Positions 8,797-19,013 of a stretch of 64,000 bases of DNA are shown here, in pieces. The stretch is taken from positions 2,604,001 through 2,668,000 of the forward strand of contig NZ_CP107007.1 in assembly GCF_025725645.1 (NCBI RefSeq). The letters are read 5' to 3'. The first letter of the stretch is position 1, and each line of letters begins with the position of its first letter. The stretch comes from Halomonas sp. GD1P12. GTDB lineage: Bacteria > Pseudomonadota > Gammaproteobacteria > Pseudomonadales > Halomonadaceae. The position numbers and the translations under genes are program-made. A model generated the notes under the pieces. That model did no database searches, was not told the DNA's origin, and was given only the letters and a program-made list of their open reading frames with translations.

Positions 8797-9836
8797 GACG
8801 CCTCCTGAGTGTCGAGTAGTCTGAGCGTGTCGCCGGCGCCGACATCCAGCCGCCGCGCTTCCTCTTCGCTGAGCAAGATCGTGCCGTTATCATCCGGGCC
8901 GCGGCCGAGCCAAGCGGCCCGAAACGCGCCGATCGTGGTGGTGGCCGCCAGCCAGCGGCTGACGCTTTGGACGTTTGGGTCGCGCGAGATCTCTACCGAA
9001 TGGACCTGGGAGGTGCGCACCGCCCGCACATCGTCGATATAGGCCTCCACGGTCGGGCCGCCGTCGAAAATATCGATGTAGCCCTCCCAGCGTAGCCCCT
9101 CTTTCTTGAGCATCTCGAGCGCCGGTCGCGTGTCGCGGTGAACCTGGCCGATACAGGCGCGCGCTTTCTCGGACATGAAGGTGGTGTAGATGGGGAATTT
9201 CGGCATCAGCTCGCCGATGAAGCTTTTCTGGCCAAGCCCGGTGAGCCGGTCGGCCTCGTTGAAATCCATCGGGAAGAAGTGCTTGCCCAGGCTCTCCCAG
9301 AACGGGCTCTGGTGATGTTCGTCGAACACGCCGCGCATCTCCGCCAGCACCTTGTCCGGGAAGCGGTCACGGAACTCGGCGATGAACAGCCAGCGCGCCT
9401 TGGAGAGCAGCGCGCCGCAGCGCAAATGCCGGTTGGCCTCGCCGCGGTACTCCGGGCGCACGTAGAGCGAACACACCTCGGCGTCGCCGGTGTGGTCCGA
9501 GCTCAAGAAGAGCGTGTCGATGGTGCGGTGCAGATCGAGCTGCACGGACGAATGCGCCAGCGTCCCGAGCCGGTAGTGATAAAACGGCACCTCGCGGCCG
9601 ACCTGACCTTCGATGGCGCAGCAGCCGGCAAGCTCGCCGGTAGCGTCGTCTTCGAGCACGAAGAAGTAGAGCCGGTCATCGACCGGAGTGCGCTCCTCGA
9701 ACGCGCTGACGGCGGTCTCGATCTTGCCGGCCAGAAACTCACGATTGTCCGGAAGCGAGGTAAAGCCGACGCCGGTTTGCTGCGCCAGCATCTGGAGACC
9801 ATCGATATCGCCGCGGGCGATGGGTCGAATGCGCAT
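8793..9836 (-). CDS. aruG: Arginine N-succinyltransferase subunit beta (AruG type)
   Basis: The 347-residue protein is an AstA-family acyltransferase; it moves a succinyl group from succinyl-CoA to the alpha-amino group of arginine. Typical segments are FTSLPDNREFL near residue 26, SPFWESLGKHFFPMDF near residue 178 and ELMPKFPIYTTFM near residue 212, with the late YIDIFDGGPTVEA. It is one of two tandem astA homologues, as in Pseudomonas aruF-aruG, where the two chains form a heterotetramer. Its ATG shares a base with the aruF stop (TAATG). Confidence 0.9.
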   Translation of the reverse strand: MRIRPIARGDIDGLQMLAQQTGVGFTSLPDNREFLAGKIETAVSAFEERTPVDDRLYFFVLEDDATGELAGCCAIEGQVGREVPFYHYRLGTLAHSSVQLDLHRTIDTLFLSSDHTGDAEVCSLYVRPEYRGEANRHLRCGALLSKARWLFIAEFRDRFPDKVLAEMRGVFDEHHQSPFWESLGKHFFPMDFNEADRLTGLGQKSFIGELMPKFPIYTTFMSEKARACIGQVHRDTRPALEMLKKEGLRWEGYIDIFDGGPTVEAYIDDVRAVRTSQVHSVEISRDPNVQSVSRWLAATTTIGAFRAAWLGRGPDDNGTILLSEEEARRLDVGAGDTLRLLDTQEAS

Positions 9837-10909
9837 TACATCTCTCCCTCGTCGAGAACGTCCTGGGCACCAGGTAGTGTCAGCGGCGCCACCAGCACCG
9901 CGCGGCCTTCCTCGACGCTAAGCCTTTCGGCGTGCTCGGGGCTGAGCATGAGCTGGCCGGTCGGCGAAAGCGCATAGCGCGCCACCAGGCAGCGAAACGC
10001 CGCGCTCTGGTTGGCGATGAGCGCAGGCTCGGCGTCCGGCAGGGTGTGTTCCGGGCGGATACGCACCGGATGCCAGCTGGCCTGGCGAAAGGTTTCCAGC
10101 CGCTCGCGCTCGGCCTTGACGATCGGGCCGGCATCGAAGATGTCGACGTGGCGCGAGCGCGCGAAGCCTTCTGCCAGCATCTCCTGCAGCGGGCCTTCGT
10201 GGGCCGGGTGCTCGCGGCCGATCGCCGCGCGGGCCTGGGGCGTCAGCAGCGGCAGATACAGCGGAAATTGAGGCATCACCTCGGCGATGAAGCTTTTCGA
10301 GCGCAGGCCGGCGATGTGGTTGATCTCCTGGAAGCTGCGCGCGAAGAAATGATTGCCCACGCTCTCCCAGAACGGCGACTGCTGCTGGCTATCGAGATAG
10401 CCCGGAAACGCCACCGCCAGAATGTTGGAGAAGCGCTCCGGGTACTGGGCGATGAACAAAAGCCGGGCGCGGCGCAGCAAACTCTCGGCGCTGGTGCCCT
10501 GATAGCGCGGGTTCAGCGAGAACGCGCATAGAAGCGTGGCATCCGACACCTCGTGAGAGAGCGCCAGGGTTTGCACTTCACGGCGCACGTTGAGCTGCTG
10601 GGAGGCGTGGATCAGCGTCTCCTGGCGATAGGTATAGTAGGCATCCGTCGCCCCGGCCTGGGCGCGAATGGTAGCGGTGCCCAGCACCCGCTCGGCCTCG
10701 CGCTCGGCGCCGGTGTCCTCCAGCACGAACATGTAGTGTTCGTCGCCGGGAAACTCTGCCTCACGGGCAAACGCCTCGAGCGAGCGCGCGATACGCTCTT
10801 CAAGGCGCGCCCGGTTGGCCGGCAGGTTGGTTAGCCGTGGCACCGCGTTCTCGGCCAGCGCCATCAGCGCGTCGAGATCCGTCATCGCCACCGGGCGCAC
10901 GATTCGCAT
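9836..10909 (-). CDS. aruF: Arginine/ornithine N-succinyltransferase subunit alpha (AruF type)
   Basis: The 357-residue AstA-family protein is the first of two tandem paralogues and pairs with AruG. It retains LTNLPANRARLEERI near residue 25, SPFWESVGNHFFARSF near residue 180 and EVMPQFPLYLPLL. I start it at the ATG 10909 because a strong GGGAGG site stands 6 bp upstream; the open frame continues 14 codons into the astC tail. Compared with AruG the PFWES and IFDAGP regions are conserved but the C-terminus differs, consistent with specialised subunits. Confidence 0.88.
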   Translation of the reverse strand: MRIVRPVAMTDLDALMALAENAVPRLTNLPANRARLEERIARSLEAFAREAEFPGDEHYMFVLEDTGAEREAERVLGTATIRAQAGATDAYYTYRQETLIHASQQLNVRREVQTLALSHEVSDATLLCAFSLNPRYQGTSAESLLRRARLLFIAQYPERFSNILAVAFPGYLDSQQQSPFWESVGNHFFARSFQEINHIAGLRSKSFIAEVMPQFPLYLPLLTPQARAAIGREHPAHEGPLQEMLAEGFARSRHVDIFDAGPIVKAERERLETFRQASWHPVRIRPEHTLPDAEPALIANQSAAFRCLVARYALSPTGQLMLSPEHAERLSVEEGRAVLVAPLTLPGAQDVLDEGEM

Positions 10910-10947
10910 ACTCAGCCTCCCTGCCGTCAGGGCCTGCTCGGCCCGGT

Positions 10948-12174
<1,227 letters not shown>

Positions 12175-12193
12175 TTACGGGCAAAAGAGTTCC

Positions 12194-12199
12194 AGTATA
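12194..12199 (-). promoter_or_regulatory. Possible -10 box (TATACT) of the ast operon
   Basis: On the minus strand TATACT lies 32 bp before the astC start. No good -35 hexamer is present at the right spacing, which would fit an activator-dependent promoter such as ArgR-controlled aru promoters. I could not recognise an ArgR half-site with confidence. Confidence 0.3.
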
Positions 12200-12443
12200 C
12201 GCAGCCCGTCACGTTTCACACTTTCACGATTGAGACGGTTAATTATGTAAAGCGGCAGTAGCCGGTACGAGACTCACTCACGACGCAACGCTTTTACAAG
12301 GGTGCCGGAACGCGTGCAGGAAGGAGTGCCTGAAAGAGCGCCGGCTTGATTTTCCACCCTCAGCGACCATAGTGATTAACGCGATGATTAGCCGGCTAAC
12401 ACGACGGCCCAAGCCGTTTTGACGACCCATCCAGGAGAAACGT

Positions 12444-13238
12444 ATGCAGATCGATTTGAGCGGTAAACGCGCGGTGATCACGGGCTCTACCGGCGGCATT
12501 GGCTACGCGATCGCCAGGGGGCTCGCCGCGGCGGGCGCCAGCGTCGTGGTGACCGGGCGCAGCAAGGAGCGGATCGACCAGGCGCTCGAAACGCTCGGGC
12601 GCGACGTCGAAAACGCCAACGCCACCGGCGTGGCGGTGGATTTGAGCACCGCGGACGGCTGCCAGAAACTGATCGAGCGCGTGCCGGAGGCCGACATCCT
12701 GATCAACAACGTCGGTATCTTCGAAGCCGGCGACTTTTTTGATACCGACGACGACACCTGGCAGCGCTTTTTCGACACCAACGTGATGAGCGCGGTGCGT
12801 CTGTCGCGCCACTACGCCCGCGGCATGCGCGAGCGCAACTGGGGCCGGATCCAGTTCATCTCCAGCGAGTCGGCGCTGAACATCCCCACCGAGATGGTCC
12901 ACTACGGTATGACCAAGGCCGCACTGCAGTCCGTGTCGCGCGGGCTCGCCAAGGTGCTCACCGGCACACGGGTCACGGTGAATGCCATTCTGCCCGGCCC
13001 GACCCGCTCGGAAAGCGTCAATGCCATGATCGAAGAGCAGGCGCGCGAGAAAGATATATCGATCGAGGAGGCGGAGGCGCGCTTTATCGACGAAAACCGG
13101 CCCTCGTCGATCATTCACCGGCTCGCCGAGACCGACGAAGTCGCGAATCTGTGCGTCTACGTTGCCTCCGAGCAAGCCAGCGCCACCACCGGTGCGGCGC
13201 TGCGGGTCGAAGGCGGTATCGTGGATACCATGGCCTAG
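12444..13238 (+). CDS. Short-chain dehydrogenase/reductase (SDR)
   Basis: The 264-residue classical SDR has the cofactor loop GSTGGIG (residues about 14-20), the NNVG motif near residue 90, the catalytic serine in ISSESAL near residue 140 and the YGMTK catalytic Tyr/Lys near residue 153. Arg after the second strand (TGRSKER) suggests NADP(H). The substrate is unknown. An AGGAG ribosome site at 12433-12437 supports the start. It stands alone between the ast operon and a convergent AraC regulator. Confidence 0.85.
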   Translation: MQIDLSGKRAVITGSTGGIGYAIARGLAAAGASVVVTGRSKERIDQALETLGRDVENANATGVAVDLSTADGCQKLIERVPEADILINNVGIFEAGDFFDTDDDTWQRFFDTNVMSAVRLSRHYARGMRERNWGRIQFISSESALNIPTEMVHYGMTKAALQSVSRGLAKVLTGTRVTVNAILPGPTRSESVNAMIEEQAREKDISIEEAEARFIDENRPSSIIHRLAETDEVANLCVYVASEQASATTGAALRVEGGIVDTMA

Positions 13239-13267
13239 GCGCTGTACGAGACGTCACGTGGGGCGCG

Positions 13268-14242
13268 TCAGGTCAATCGCTCTTCCCGGGGCGTCAGGCC
13301 GAAGTGGTTGCGGTAGGCGGTCGAGAAGTGCGCCCCGGAAGAAAACCCCACGGCCAGCGCGATCTCACCGATCGGCTGGTCGCTTTCACGCAGCCGCGAG
13401 CGCCCGGCCTGCAGGCGCAAATCCAGGTAGTAGCGGCTCGGTACCGCCTGCAGGTATTTCTTGAACAGCCGTTCGAGCTGGCGGCGCGAGACGCCCAGAT
13501 GCTCGGCGAGCTCCAGCGTCGAAAACGGCTCTTCGATGTTCGCCTCCATCAGCGCCACCGCGTCCACCAGGCTTTGCGGCGCGTGGCCCAGGCGGCTTCG
13601 AAGCGGCACGTGCTGGGGCTCGTCGGCGGTACGCACGCGCTCGTAGGCGAACTGCTCGGAAACCCGCTGGGCAAGCTCGGCCCCCAGCTCGCGGCGAATC
13701 AGCGTTAGCGTCATATCGAGCGCGGCGGTGCCGCCGGCCGCACTCAGGCGGTCGCGGTCGATCTCGAACAGGGTCTGGGTGAAGGTGACCGCCGGGTAGG
13801 CCTGAGAGAGCGCGGCAAAGCGCTGCCAGGGAAGCGTCGCCCGGTAACCGTCCAAAAGCCCACAGCGCGCCAGCACCTCGCTTCCACCGGCAAGCCCCCC
13901 CAGCGCCGTTTTTGAAGGGAGCGTGCGCAGCCACCCTACCAGCGCCGCGCCGAGCGGATAGGGCAGCGGCGAAGGCGCGGCGATGAACACGCAATCAAAG
14001 GCCTCTGCACCGTCGCCGAGCCCGAACTCGACATCGGCGCTGAGGGCGGCGGCGCTGCGCACGCTGCCTTTTTCAAGGCCGAGCGAGACTACCTGATAGC
14101 GGCTCTGGCCGCTGAGCTGATTGGCCAGCAGCAGCGGCTCGACCAGGCAAGCGTGAGAGAGCAGAGAGAAGCCGGGCAGCAGCAGCACGCCGAATCGCTT
14201 CGGAGTGGACGAAGGAGCATCGATAGGTGACGCGTGCGCCAT
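13268..14242 (-). CDS. GlxA/ArgR-type AraC family regulator with DJ-1/PfpI-like domain
   Basis: The 324-residue protein has an N-terminal DJ-1/PfpI-like domain (FGVLLLPGFSLLSHACLVEP, about residues 18-37) and a C-terminal AraC DNA-binding domain with two helix-turn-helices (FSTLELAEHLGVSRRQLERL, and QPIGEIALAVGFSSGAHFST). This architecture includes Pseudomonas ArgR, activator of the aru arginine operon, and other amine/amino-acid catabolism activators (CdhR, GbdR). Its position 1 kb from the ast operon makes an ArgR-like role plausible but unproved. I chose the ATG at 14242; no start in this frame has a convincing ribosome site. Confidence 0.8.
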   Translation of the reverse strand: MAHASPIDAPSSTPKRFGVLLLPGFSLLSHACLVEPLLLANQLSGQSRYQVVSLGLEKGSVRSAAALSADVEFGLGDGAEAFDCVFIAAPSPLPYPLGAALVGWLRTLPSKTALGGLAGGSEVLARCGLLDGYRATLPWQRFAALSQAYPAVTFTQTLFEIDRDRLSAAGGTAALDMTLTLIRRELGAELAQRVSEQFAYERVRTADEPQHVPLRSRLGHAPQSLVDAVALMEANIEEPFSTLELAEHLGVSRRQLERLFKKYLQAVPSRYYLDLRLQAGRSRLRESDQPIGEIALAVGFSSGAHFSTAYRNHFGLTPREERLT

Positions 14243-14330
14243 GAAAACGACCGGTTGAAAACAAAGGGATATCTTAACCAATAACGCTTGGGGAATCAGT
14301 GCGGCTTTGTAAGAAAAGCGGCCAACGCAA

Positions 14331-14360
14331 ACAGGGCAAGGGGGAAGCCCCTTGCCCTGT
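14331..14360 (-). terminator. Stem-loop terminator of the PRC-barrel gene
   Basis: A perfect 13-bp stem (ACAGGGCAAGGGG with its complement) closes a GAAG loop about 40 bp downstream of the leftward PRC-barrel gene. The following T content is modest (TTTGCGTT leftward), so it may also work as a 3' stabiliser. Confidence 0.65.
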
Positions 14361-14401
14361 GCGTTTTAGCGCCCGCGAAAGCTTGCCACGAACGTGGCGC
14401 C

Positions 14402-15388
14402 TTACTGGCCGCGGTTCGGATGGTTGGCGAGCTCGCCCACCTGCATGTCGCCGTCGACCTGGCTGTAGTTGTCCTCGTTGTACTCCTCGGTCGCGGACTC
14501 GATTTCGTCGCTACCGTAGGTGGTTTGCATCACCAGCTGGTCGTCTTCGAGATTGATCTCCTGCAGCGCCAGCGCCACATCGGTGGCACCGAAGCCCCAG
14601 AAGCCGCCAATGGAGACGACGGCGTAAAGGTCGCCGGAGTCGTTGTGCTCGACCACGTTATCGACCTCGCCGATCTCCTCGCCTTCCTGATTGACTACCG
14701 TCATGCCTTCGACATCGCTGATCGTCAGCGACATCAGGCCGCCCTGGGTGTCGTTTTCGGCGAGCGTTTCGTCAGGCTCGAGGTTGTCCGGATCTTCCAT
14801 GGCGTTCGGGCTACGGCCCTGGTTGCCGTCCATCTGGCCGTCGCTGTCGTCAGCGGCCTCTTCGGTCATGGACTCCTCCGCCGCCATGGCTTCCTCGGTC
14901 GTAGCGTCGTCGGAGTTGGTTGAGGGCGGGCTCTCCATCTGGCCGTCGCTTTCGGTATCGTCTACCGCGTCGGCCTGGGCGTCAGCGTCGCTACTCATGT
15001 CAGCATCGCTGCCCTGGTCATCGCTCATCTGGCCCTGGCTTTCGTTGTCGGCGCCGGAGGCGCTACCGGTGCCGCTGTCGGTGTCCGCATTGGCGTCGGG
15101 CTCGGCCGCCGTCCCCATGTCGGTATCCGCTTCCATGTCGGTATCGGTATCCGTGTCAGTATCGGCGTCCATATCGGTATCGCCGCTTTGCACGTCGCTA
15201 CCGTCGGTGTCGTCTTCGGTGCTGGTCTGGCTTTGCGCCCCCTGCGCGCCTTGGGCAGCCGCTCCTGACGTCTGTTGCTGCTCGTTGGAACCGCCGGACG
15301 CCGCCGGACTCTCTTCTTCGGCCAGGGCGCCAAACGACGTGCCCGCGCAGATCGCGGCGATGGCGACCGCCAGTGCTGTCCGTTTCAT
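14402..15388 (-). CDS. Secreted highly acidic protein with C-terminal PRC-barrel domain
   Basis: The 328-residue protein starts with a clear signal peptide (MKRTALAVAIAAICAGTSFG, cleavage likely after ALA at 23). Residues about 24-210 form a low-complexity linker very rich in Asp, Thr, Ser, Gln and Gly, with repeated D-T-D units around residues 72-92. Residues about 215-295 resemble a PRC-barrel: SLTISDVEGMTVVNQEGEEI, then GEVDNVVEHNDSGDLYAVVS. PRC-barrels often bind partner proteins. The extreme acidity suits an exported protein in a salty periplasm. Similar PRC-barrel secreted proteins occur in halophiles; function is unknown. Confidence 0.75.
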   Translation of the reverse strand: MKRTALAVAIAAICAGTSFGALAEEESPAASGGSNEQQQTSGAAAQGAQGAQSQTSTEDDTDGSDVQSGDTDMDADTDTDTDTDMEADTDMGTAAEPDANADTDSGTGSASGADNESQGQMSDDQGSDADMSSDADAQADAVDDTESDGQMESPPSTNSDDATTEEAMAAEESMTEEAADDSDGQMDGNQGRSPNAMEDPDNLEPDETLAENDTQGGLMSLTISDVEGMTVVNQEGEEIGEVDNVVEHNDSGDLYAVVSIGGFWGFGATDVALALQEINLEDDQLVMQTTYGSDEIESATEEYNEDNYSQVDGDMQVGELANHPNRGQ

Positions 15389-15545
15389 GGGGTGACTCCT
15401 TGTAGTTGATCGACTCTATTGAAGCTAGTGAGCAAAGCCGCGATACGCAATTTATTTTGCGCCCGCACGGTCAACGGCATCGGGAGACGTTTGGGTCTGG
15501 CTGAAAGGGCTGTTTGAAAGAGTCTGGCTGGAACGTCGGTGCGGG

Positions 15546-15758
15546 TCACTTACCGACCAGTATGCCCGCAATAATGAACAGTGCGAGCGCCACGGCAAGT
15601 ACGGAAACGACGATGGGCAGGAGTTTATAAAATCCTTTGGGGGAGCGCCTTGCTTCGGGCTGTCGATGAGCGGGCATCTGCGGCGCCCGTTCAGGTTGGC
15701 GCTGGCCCATTACGTGCTCTTTCTCTTGTTTGGGCGTTTTACTTTCGCGGGTATCCAT
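15546..15758 (-). CDS. Small single-pass membrane protein, hypothetical
   Basis: This 70-residue protein has a polar, Gln/Pro/Arg-rich N-terminus (about 45 residues) and one hydrophobic helix, LLPIVVSVLAVALALFIIAG, near the C-terminus, ending GILVGK. A GAGGCGAGG ribosome site precedes the ATG. Positive residues just before the helix suggest the N-terminus stays in the cytoplasm. I do not recognise a family. It lies downstream of fabV, separated by GC-rich stem-loops. Confidence 0.6.
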   Translation of the reverse strand: MDTRESKTPKQEKEHVMGQRQPERAPQMPAHRQPEARRSPKGFYKLLPIVVSVLAVALALFIIAGILVGK

Positions 15759-15773
15759 GGCCTCGCCTCTTGA

Positions 15774-15821
15774 GCGGGCGCCCGGGACGGGCGCCCGCCC
15801 TCACAGGCTTCGAGCCTTTTT
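15774..15821 (-). terminator. GC-rich stem-loop(s) between fabV and the small membrane protein gene
   Basis: A perfect 10-bp stem GCGGGCGCCC / GGGCGCCCGC (15774-15783, 15789-15798) with a GGGAC loop is followed by a small AGGCT/AGCCT hairpin (15805-15817) with a T-run on the plus side. They sit just past the leftward fabV stop and probably end or attenuate its transcript, although no T-run follows on the minus strand. Confidence 0.45.
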
Positions 15822-15832
15822 GAAAAGCGCCG

Positions 15833-17038
15833 TTAAAGCGAGACGACGTCGAAATCGACCTCCGGGTCGACGTCGGCGTCGTAGTCGACGTCCTCACGCT
15901 CGAAGCCGAACAGTTTCAGGAATTCGTGCTTGTAACCAGCATAGTCGGTAATCTCGAAAAGGTTGTCGCTGGTGACTTCCGGCCACAGATCCTGACACGC
16001 CTTCTGGACGTCGTCGCGTAGCTCCCAGTCGTCCAGACGAAAACGCCCCATCTCGTCGAGCCCCTGGGCACTCTTGTCTTCGGCGTAGAGGCGCTCGCCG
16101 AACAGGCGGTTGAGCTGGTCGATGGTGCCTTCGTGCAGGCCCTGCTCTTTCATGATGCGATACACCATGGCGATATAGAGCGGCATGACCGGAATGGCCG
16201 CACTCGCCTGTGTCACCACAGACTTAAGCACTGCCACGTTCGCCTGGCCGCCGGTCTCACCCAGCTTGGCGTCGATGGCCGTGGCCGCGCGGTCCAGATC
16301 CTCTTTTGCCTTGCCAAGCGCGCCGTGCCAGTAGATCGGCCAGGTGATCTCGGTGCCGATGTAGCTGAACGCCACGCTTTTCGCCCCCGGGGCCAGCACA
16401 TCGGCATCCGCCAGGGCGTTCATCCAGAGCTCCCAGTCCTCGCCGCCCATCACGGTGATGGTGTCATCGATCTCGGCCTGGGTCGCGGGCTCGACTTCGG
16501 CTTCGATGATGGTGTCCTTGTTGGTGTCGATCGCCGTGGCGCGGTAGGTCTCGCCGATCGGCTTAAGGCTGGAGCGCTTGAGCTCGCCGGTATCCGGCAG
16601 CTTACGTACGGGTGATGCCAGTGAGTAGACCACCAGATCCACCTGCCCCATGTCCTGCTTGATCAGCTCGATGGCTTTCTCGCGGGCTTCATGAGAGAAG
16701 GCATCGCCGTTGATCGCCTTGCTGTAGAGGCCTTCCTGCTTGGCGAACTTGTCGAACGCGGCGCTGTTGTACCAGCCGGCGGTGCCGGGCTTTTTCTCGG
16801 TGCCGGGCTTTTCGAAAAACACGCCCAGCGTGTCGGCGCCATAGCCAAAGGCGGCGGTGACGCGCGCCGCCAGGCCGTAACCGCTGGAGGCGCCGATCAC
16901 GAGCACCTTTTTCGGGCCTTGGCGCTTGTCCAGACCGCGGGCTCTGGTCGCCTCGATCTGTTCACGCACGTTTTGCTCGCAGCCCTTGGGGTGCGTGGTG
17001 GTGCAGATAAAGCCGCGTACTTTGGGTTTGATAATCAC
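15833..17038 (-). CDS. fabV: Trans-2-enoyl-CoA/ACP reductase (NADH), FabV
   Basis: The 401-residue enzyme is the FabV-type enoyl reductase, which completes fatty-acid elongation and is naturally tolerant of triclosan compared with FabI. Diagnostic segments: [20 protein letters not shown] at the N-terminus, cofactor loop GASSGYGLA (about residues 49-57), YSLASPVR near residue 137, and the extended active site Y-x8-K (Y in [13 protein letters not shown], about residues 233-245). Translation begins with GTG at 17038, giving the usual N-terminus. The C-terminus ends in an acidic D/V-rich tail. It stands alone. Confidence 0.95.
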   Translation of the reverse strand: MIIKPKVRGFICTTTHPKGCEQNVREQIEATRARGLDKRQGPKKVLVIGASSGYGLAARVTAAFGYGADTLGVFFEKPGTEKKPGTAGWYNSAAFDKFAKQEGLYSKAINGDAFSHEAREKAIELIKQDMGQVDLVVYSLASPVRKLPDTGELKRSSLKPIGETYRATAIDTNKDTIIEAEVEPATQAEIDDTITVMGGEDWELWMNALADADVLAPGAKSVAFSYIGTEITWPIYWHGALGKAKEDLDRAATAIDAKLGETGGQANVAVLKSVVTQASAAIPVMPLYIAMVYRIMKEQGLHEGTIDQLNRLFGERLYAEDKSAQGLDEMGRFRLDDWELRDDVQKACQDLWPEVTSDNLFEITDYAGYKHEFLKLFGFEREDVDYDADVDPEVDFDVVSL

Positions 17039-17226
17039 TGGGATCTCCTTATCGAAAATCGGGGTTCATCGACGGGCAGGCCCGTGGCGTTGGCGCCCAT
17101 TCTAGCGGGCCGAGGCGACGCTGTCCGCACTTGAGCCTGGCGGGTTTTCGCGTCAGGATACTCAGGTGAACGTATCAGGCCCTGTAAGGGCCGATGCCCG
17201 GACGGCCAATTCGCGATGATGAACCA

Positions 17227-17619
17227 ATGAACGCACAGCAGTTAGTGGATGAACGTGGCGACGTTTGGCTCGCCCTCGCCCCGCTCTGGCTCGACCGCGA
17301 GCCCGGCGAGCGCGACTACGCGCACATGATCGAGGTGATCCAGGCGCATGGGTTGTCGCTCAAGGAGCTCGAGTGGATGTTTCGCCTGGAGCTCGCGCCG
17401 GTGATGGCGCGCCATCAGCTCTCCATTGCCAGTGAATGGCGAGCGTTCGACGATCGTAAGCTGATGCAGCAGCTCGTCTCGCACAACCTGCGCTTGCGCG
17501 GCTGGCGGCGCAAGAGCTGGGCGCTGTTTTCGGGATTGACCACGATGATGGTGCGCCACCGCTGGGGCGCGCTGATGCAGCGGCTGATGGTCGCGCGCGG
17601 GGACGTTCAGGGCTCCTGA
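17227..17619 (+). CDS. Small conserved hypothetical protein (possibly DUF7079-like)
   Basis: The 130-residue cytoplasmic protein has an N-terminal VWLALAPLWLDREPGERDYAH followed by a helical stretch (LKELEWMFRLELAPVMARHQL) and SIASEWRAFDDRKLM, a pattern that recalls small DUF7079-type proteins; the match is from memory. The C-terminus is basic (RLRGWRRKSW). I prefer the ATG at 17227 to one 33 bp upstream because MNAQQLVDERGDVW begins the conserved-looking region. Its stop region overlaps the 3' end of the convergent glutathione peroxidase gene by 13 bp. Confidence 0.6.
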   Translation: MNAQQLVDERGDVWLALAPLWLDREPGERDYAHMIEVIQAHGLSLKELEWMFRLELAPVMARHQLSIASEWRAFDDRKLMQQLVSHNLRLRGWRRKSWALFSGLTTMMVRHRWGALMQRLMVARGDVQGS

Positions 17620-18095
17620 TCGAGCGCGGCTTCCACCGCCCGGCGCAGCGTCAGGCCGCGCTCCCTGGGGCCGAAGCGCGCGATCACCCGGCCGTCGCGG
17701 CCGACCAGAAACTTGGTGAAGTTCCACTTGATCATGCGGGTGCCTAAAAGTCCCGGCGCGTCGCGTTTGAGCGCGGCGAACAACGGATGCGCCTCGGGCC
17801 CGTTGACCCGCACCTTCTCCATTAGCGGAAAATGCACCCCGAAGCGCTGCTCGCCGAATTGGCAAAACGCCTCGGCGCTCTCCGGCGACTGACGGCCGAA
17901 CTGGTTACAGGGAAAGCCGAGCACGGTGAAGCCGCGGTCGCGATAGCGCTTGTAAAGGCTTTCGAGCTCCTCGAGCTGCGGAGTGAAGCCGCACTGGCTT
18001 GCGACGTTCACTACCAGCAGCACCTGCCCTTTCAGCGCGCGCAGGTTGAACGGTTCGCCCTGATGGGTATGGCAGTCCTGCTCGAAAATGGTCAT
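17607..18095 (-). CDS. Glutathione peroxidase (BtuE/GPx family)
   Basis: The 162-residue thiol peroxidase has the three GPx signatures: VNVASQCGFTPQ with the peroxidatic Cys (about residue 36), GFPCNQFGRQ near residue 60, and WNFTKFLVGRDG near residue 125. It reduces hydrogen or lipid peroxides; Cys-type bacterial members usually prefer thioredoxin to glutathione. It is followed upstream by a LysE exporter gene 51 bp away on the same strand, with no obvious functional tie. Confidence 0.92.
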   Translation of the reverse strand: MTIFEQDCHTHQGEPFNLRALKGQVLLVVNVASQCGFTPQLEELESLYKRYRDRGFTVLGFPCNQFGRQSPESAEAFCQFGEQRFGVHFPLMEKVRVNGPEAHPLFAALKRDAPGLLGTRMIKWNFTKFLVGRDGRVIARFGPRERGLTLRRAVEAALDQEP

Positions 18096-18146
18096 GGCAA
18101 AGCCCTTGTCGAAAACCCGTTGAAAACGATGACGTTACCCGGCGCA

Positions 18147-18770
18147 TTACGCCTCGACCAGCGGCCCCATCACCACGCGCAGCGCCAGTAGTAAAAGCAG
18201 CACACCGGTCACCCGGTTGACCCAGTGCGAACGGCGCTGAAGCCAGGGCAGCACGGAAGAGTGCGAAAGCCCGAGGGCAACGATCAAATACCATCCACCG
18301 TCGATCACGACCGCCGTCATCACGATGATCAGTTTGGCGAAAAGCCCCATGTCCGGCGATACGAACTGACTCAGAAGCGCCACGAAAAAGAGAATCAGCT
18401 TGGGGTTGATCAGCGCCACCAAAAGCCCCTCTTTTGCGGCCAGACGCCTCGTCGTTGCCACGTGGGCTGGCGAGAGTACGCCTGAACGGCCGGCGCGCAA
18501 CGCCTTGACGCCAAGCCAGGCAAGATAGGCGGCCCCAAGCCAGGTCACCCAGCGAAAGAGCTCCGGGTGACTCGCGATCAGCGCGCCAAGCCCCAGCACC
18601 GTCAATAGCGCGTAGATCCCTACACCAAGCGCGTGGGCCACCGCCGCGATCATTCCGCTTTGGCGCCCGCCCCCCAAAGTGTGGCGTAACACGAGCGCCA
18701 GGCTTGGCCCGGGCGACATCGCGCCCATGGTACAAATGGCGGCCAGCGACAGCCAAAGTGACAGCGGCAT
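18147..18770 (-). CDS. LysE/RhtB family amino acid exporter
   Basis: The 207-residue protein has six predicted membrane helices and the family hallmark MSPGPSLALVLRHTLGGGR near residue 18, plus NPKLILFFVALLSQF near residue 122. LysE/RhtB proteins export amino acids or derivatives such as homoserine; the exact substrate is unknown. A GGAAGAAAGC site supports the ATG at 18770 over a start 69 bp further upstream. Confidence 0.88.
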   Translation of the reverse strand: MPLSLWLSLAAICTMGAMSPGPSLALVLRHTLGGGRQSGMIAAVAHALGVGIYALLTVLGLGALIASHPELFRWVTWLGAAYLAWLGVKALRAGRSGVLSPAHVATTRRLAAKEGLLVALINPKLILFFVALLSQFVSPDMGLFAKLIIVMTAVVIDGGWYLIVALGLSHSSVLPWLQRRSHWVNRVTGVLLLLLALRVVMGPLVEA

Positions 18771-18901
18771 GCTTTCTTCCTTCTCGTTTTTATCGTCGCC
18801 AAGGGCGGCTTTCAAGCGCGGCGAAACACTCCCCGCCACGCGGTCTTAAATAACGCTGTTAGCATGTTACGCTGTTGGGTAAAATTTTTCCCTTTTGATG
18901 A

Positions 18902-18964
18902 ACCATGGCGTTGATCGTCCCGAGCTCCAGGGCTCGCGATGTCGATTTACCATGGCGTTGATGA
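18902..18964 (+). repeat. Direct repeat ACCATGGCGTTGAT in the yebC-like leader
   Basis: The 14-mer occurs at 18902-18915 and again at 18949-18962, 47 bp apart, upstream of the YebC-like gene, with a CGAGC/GCTCG dyad (18921-18925, 18932-18936) in between. Each copy contains an ATG, but neither opens a convincing reading frame. Confidence 0.5.
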
Positions 18965-19013
18965 ATATAGCGCCTGGCGTTCAGGCAGCTTTAGGCGATG
19001 AAAGGACGTTAAC

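Noticed and set aside
15100..15200. Short tandem DNA repeats (GTCGGTATC units) as a CRISPR-like or satellite array
   Set aside because: They are the coding repeats for D-T-D units in the acidic secreted protein; no spacer structure exists.
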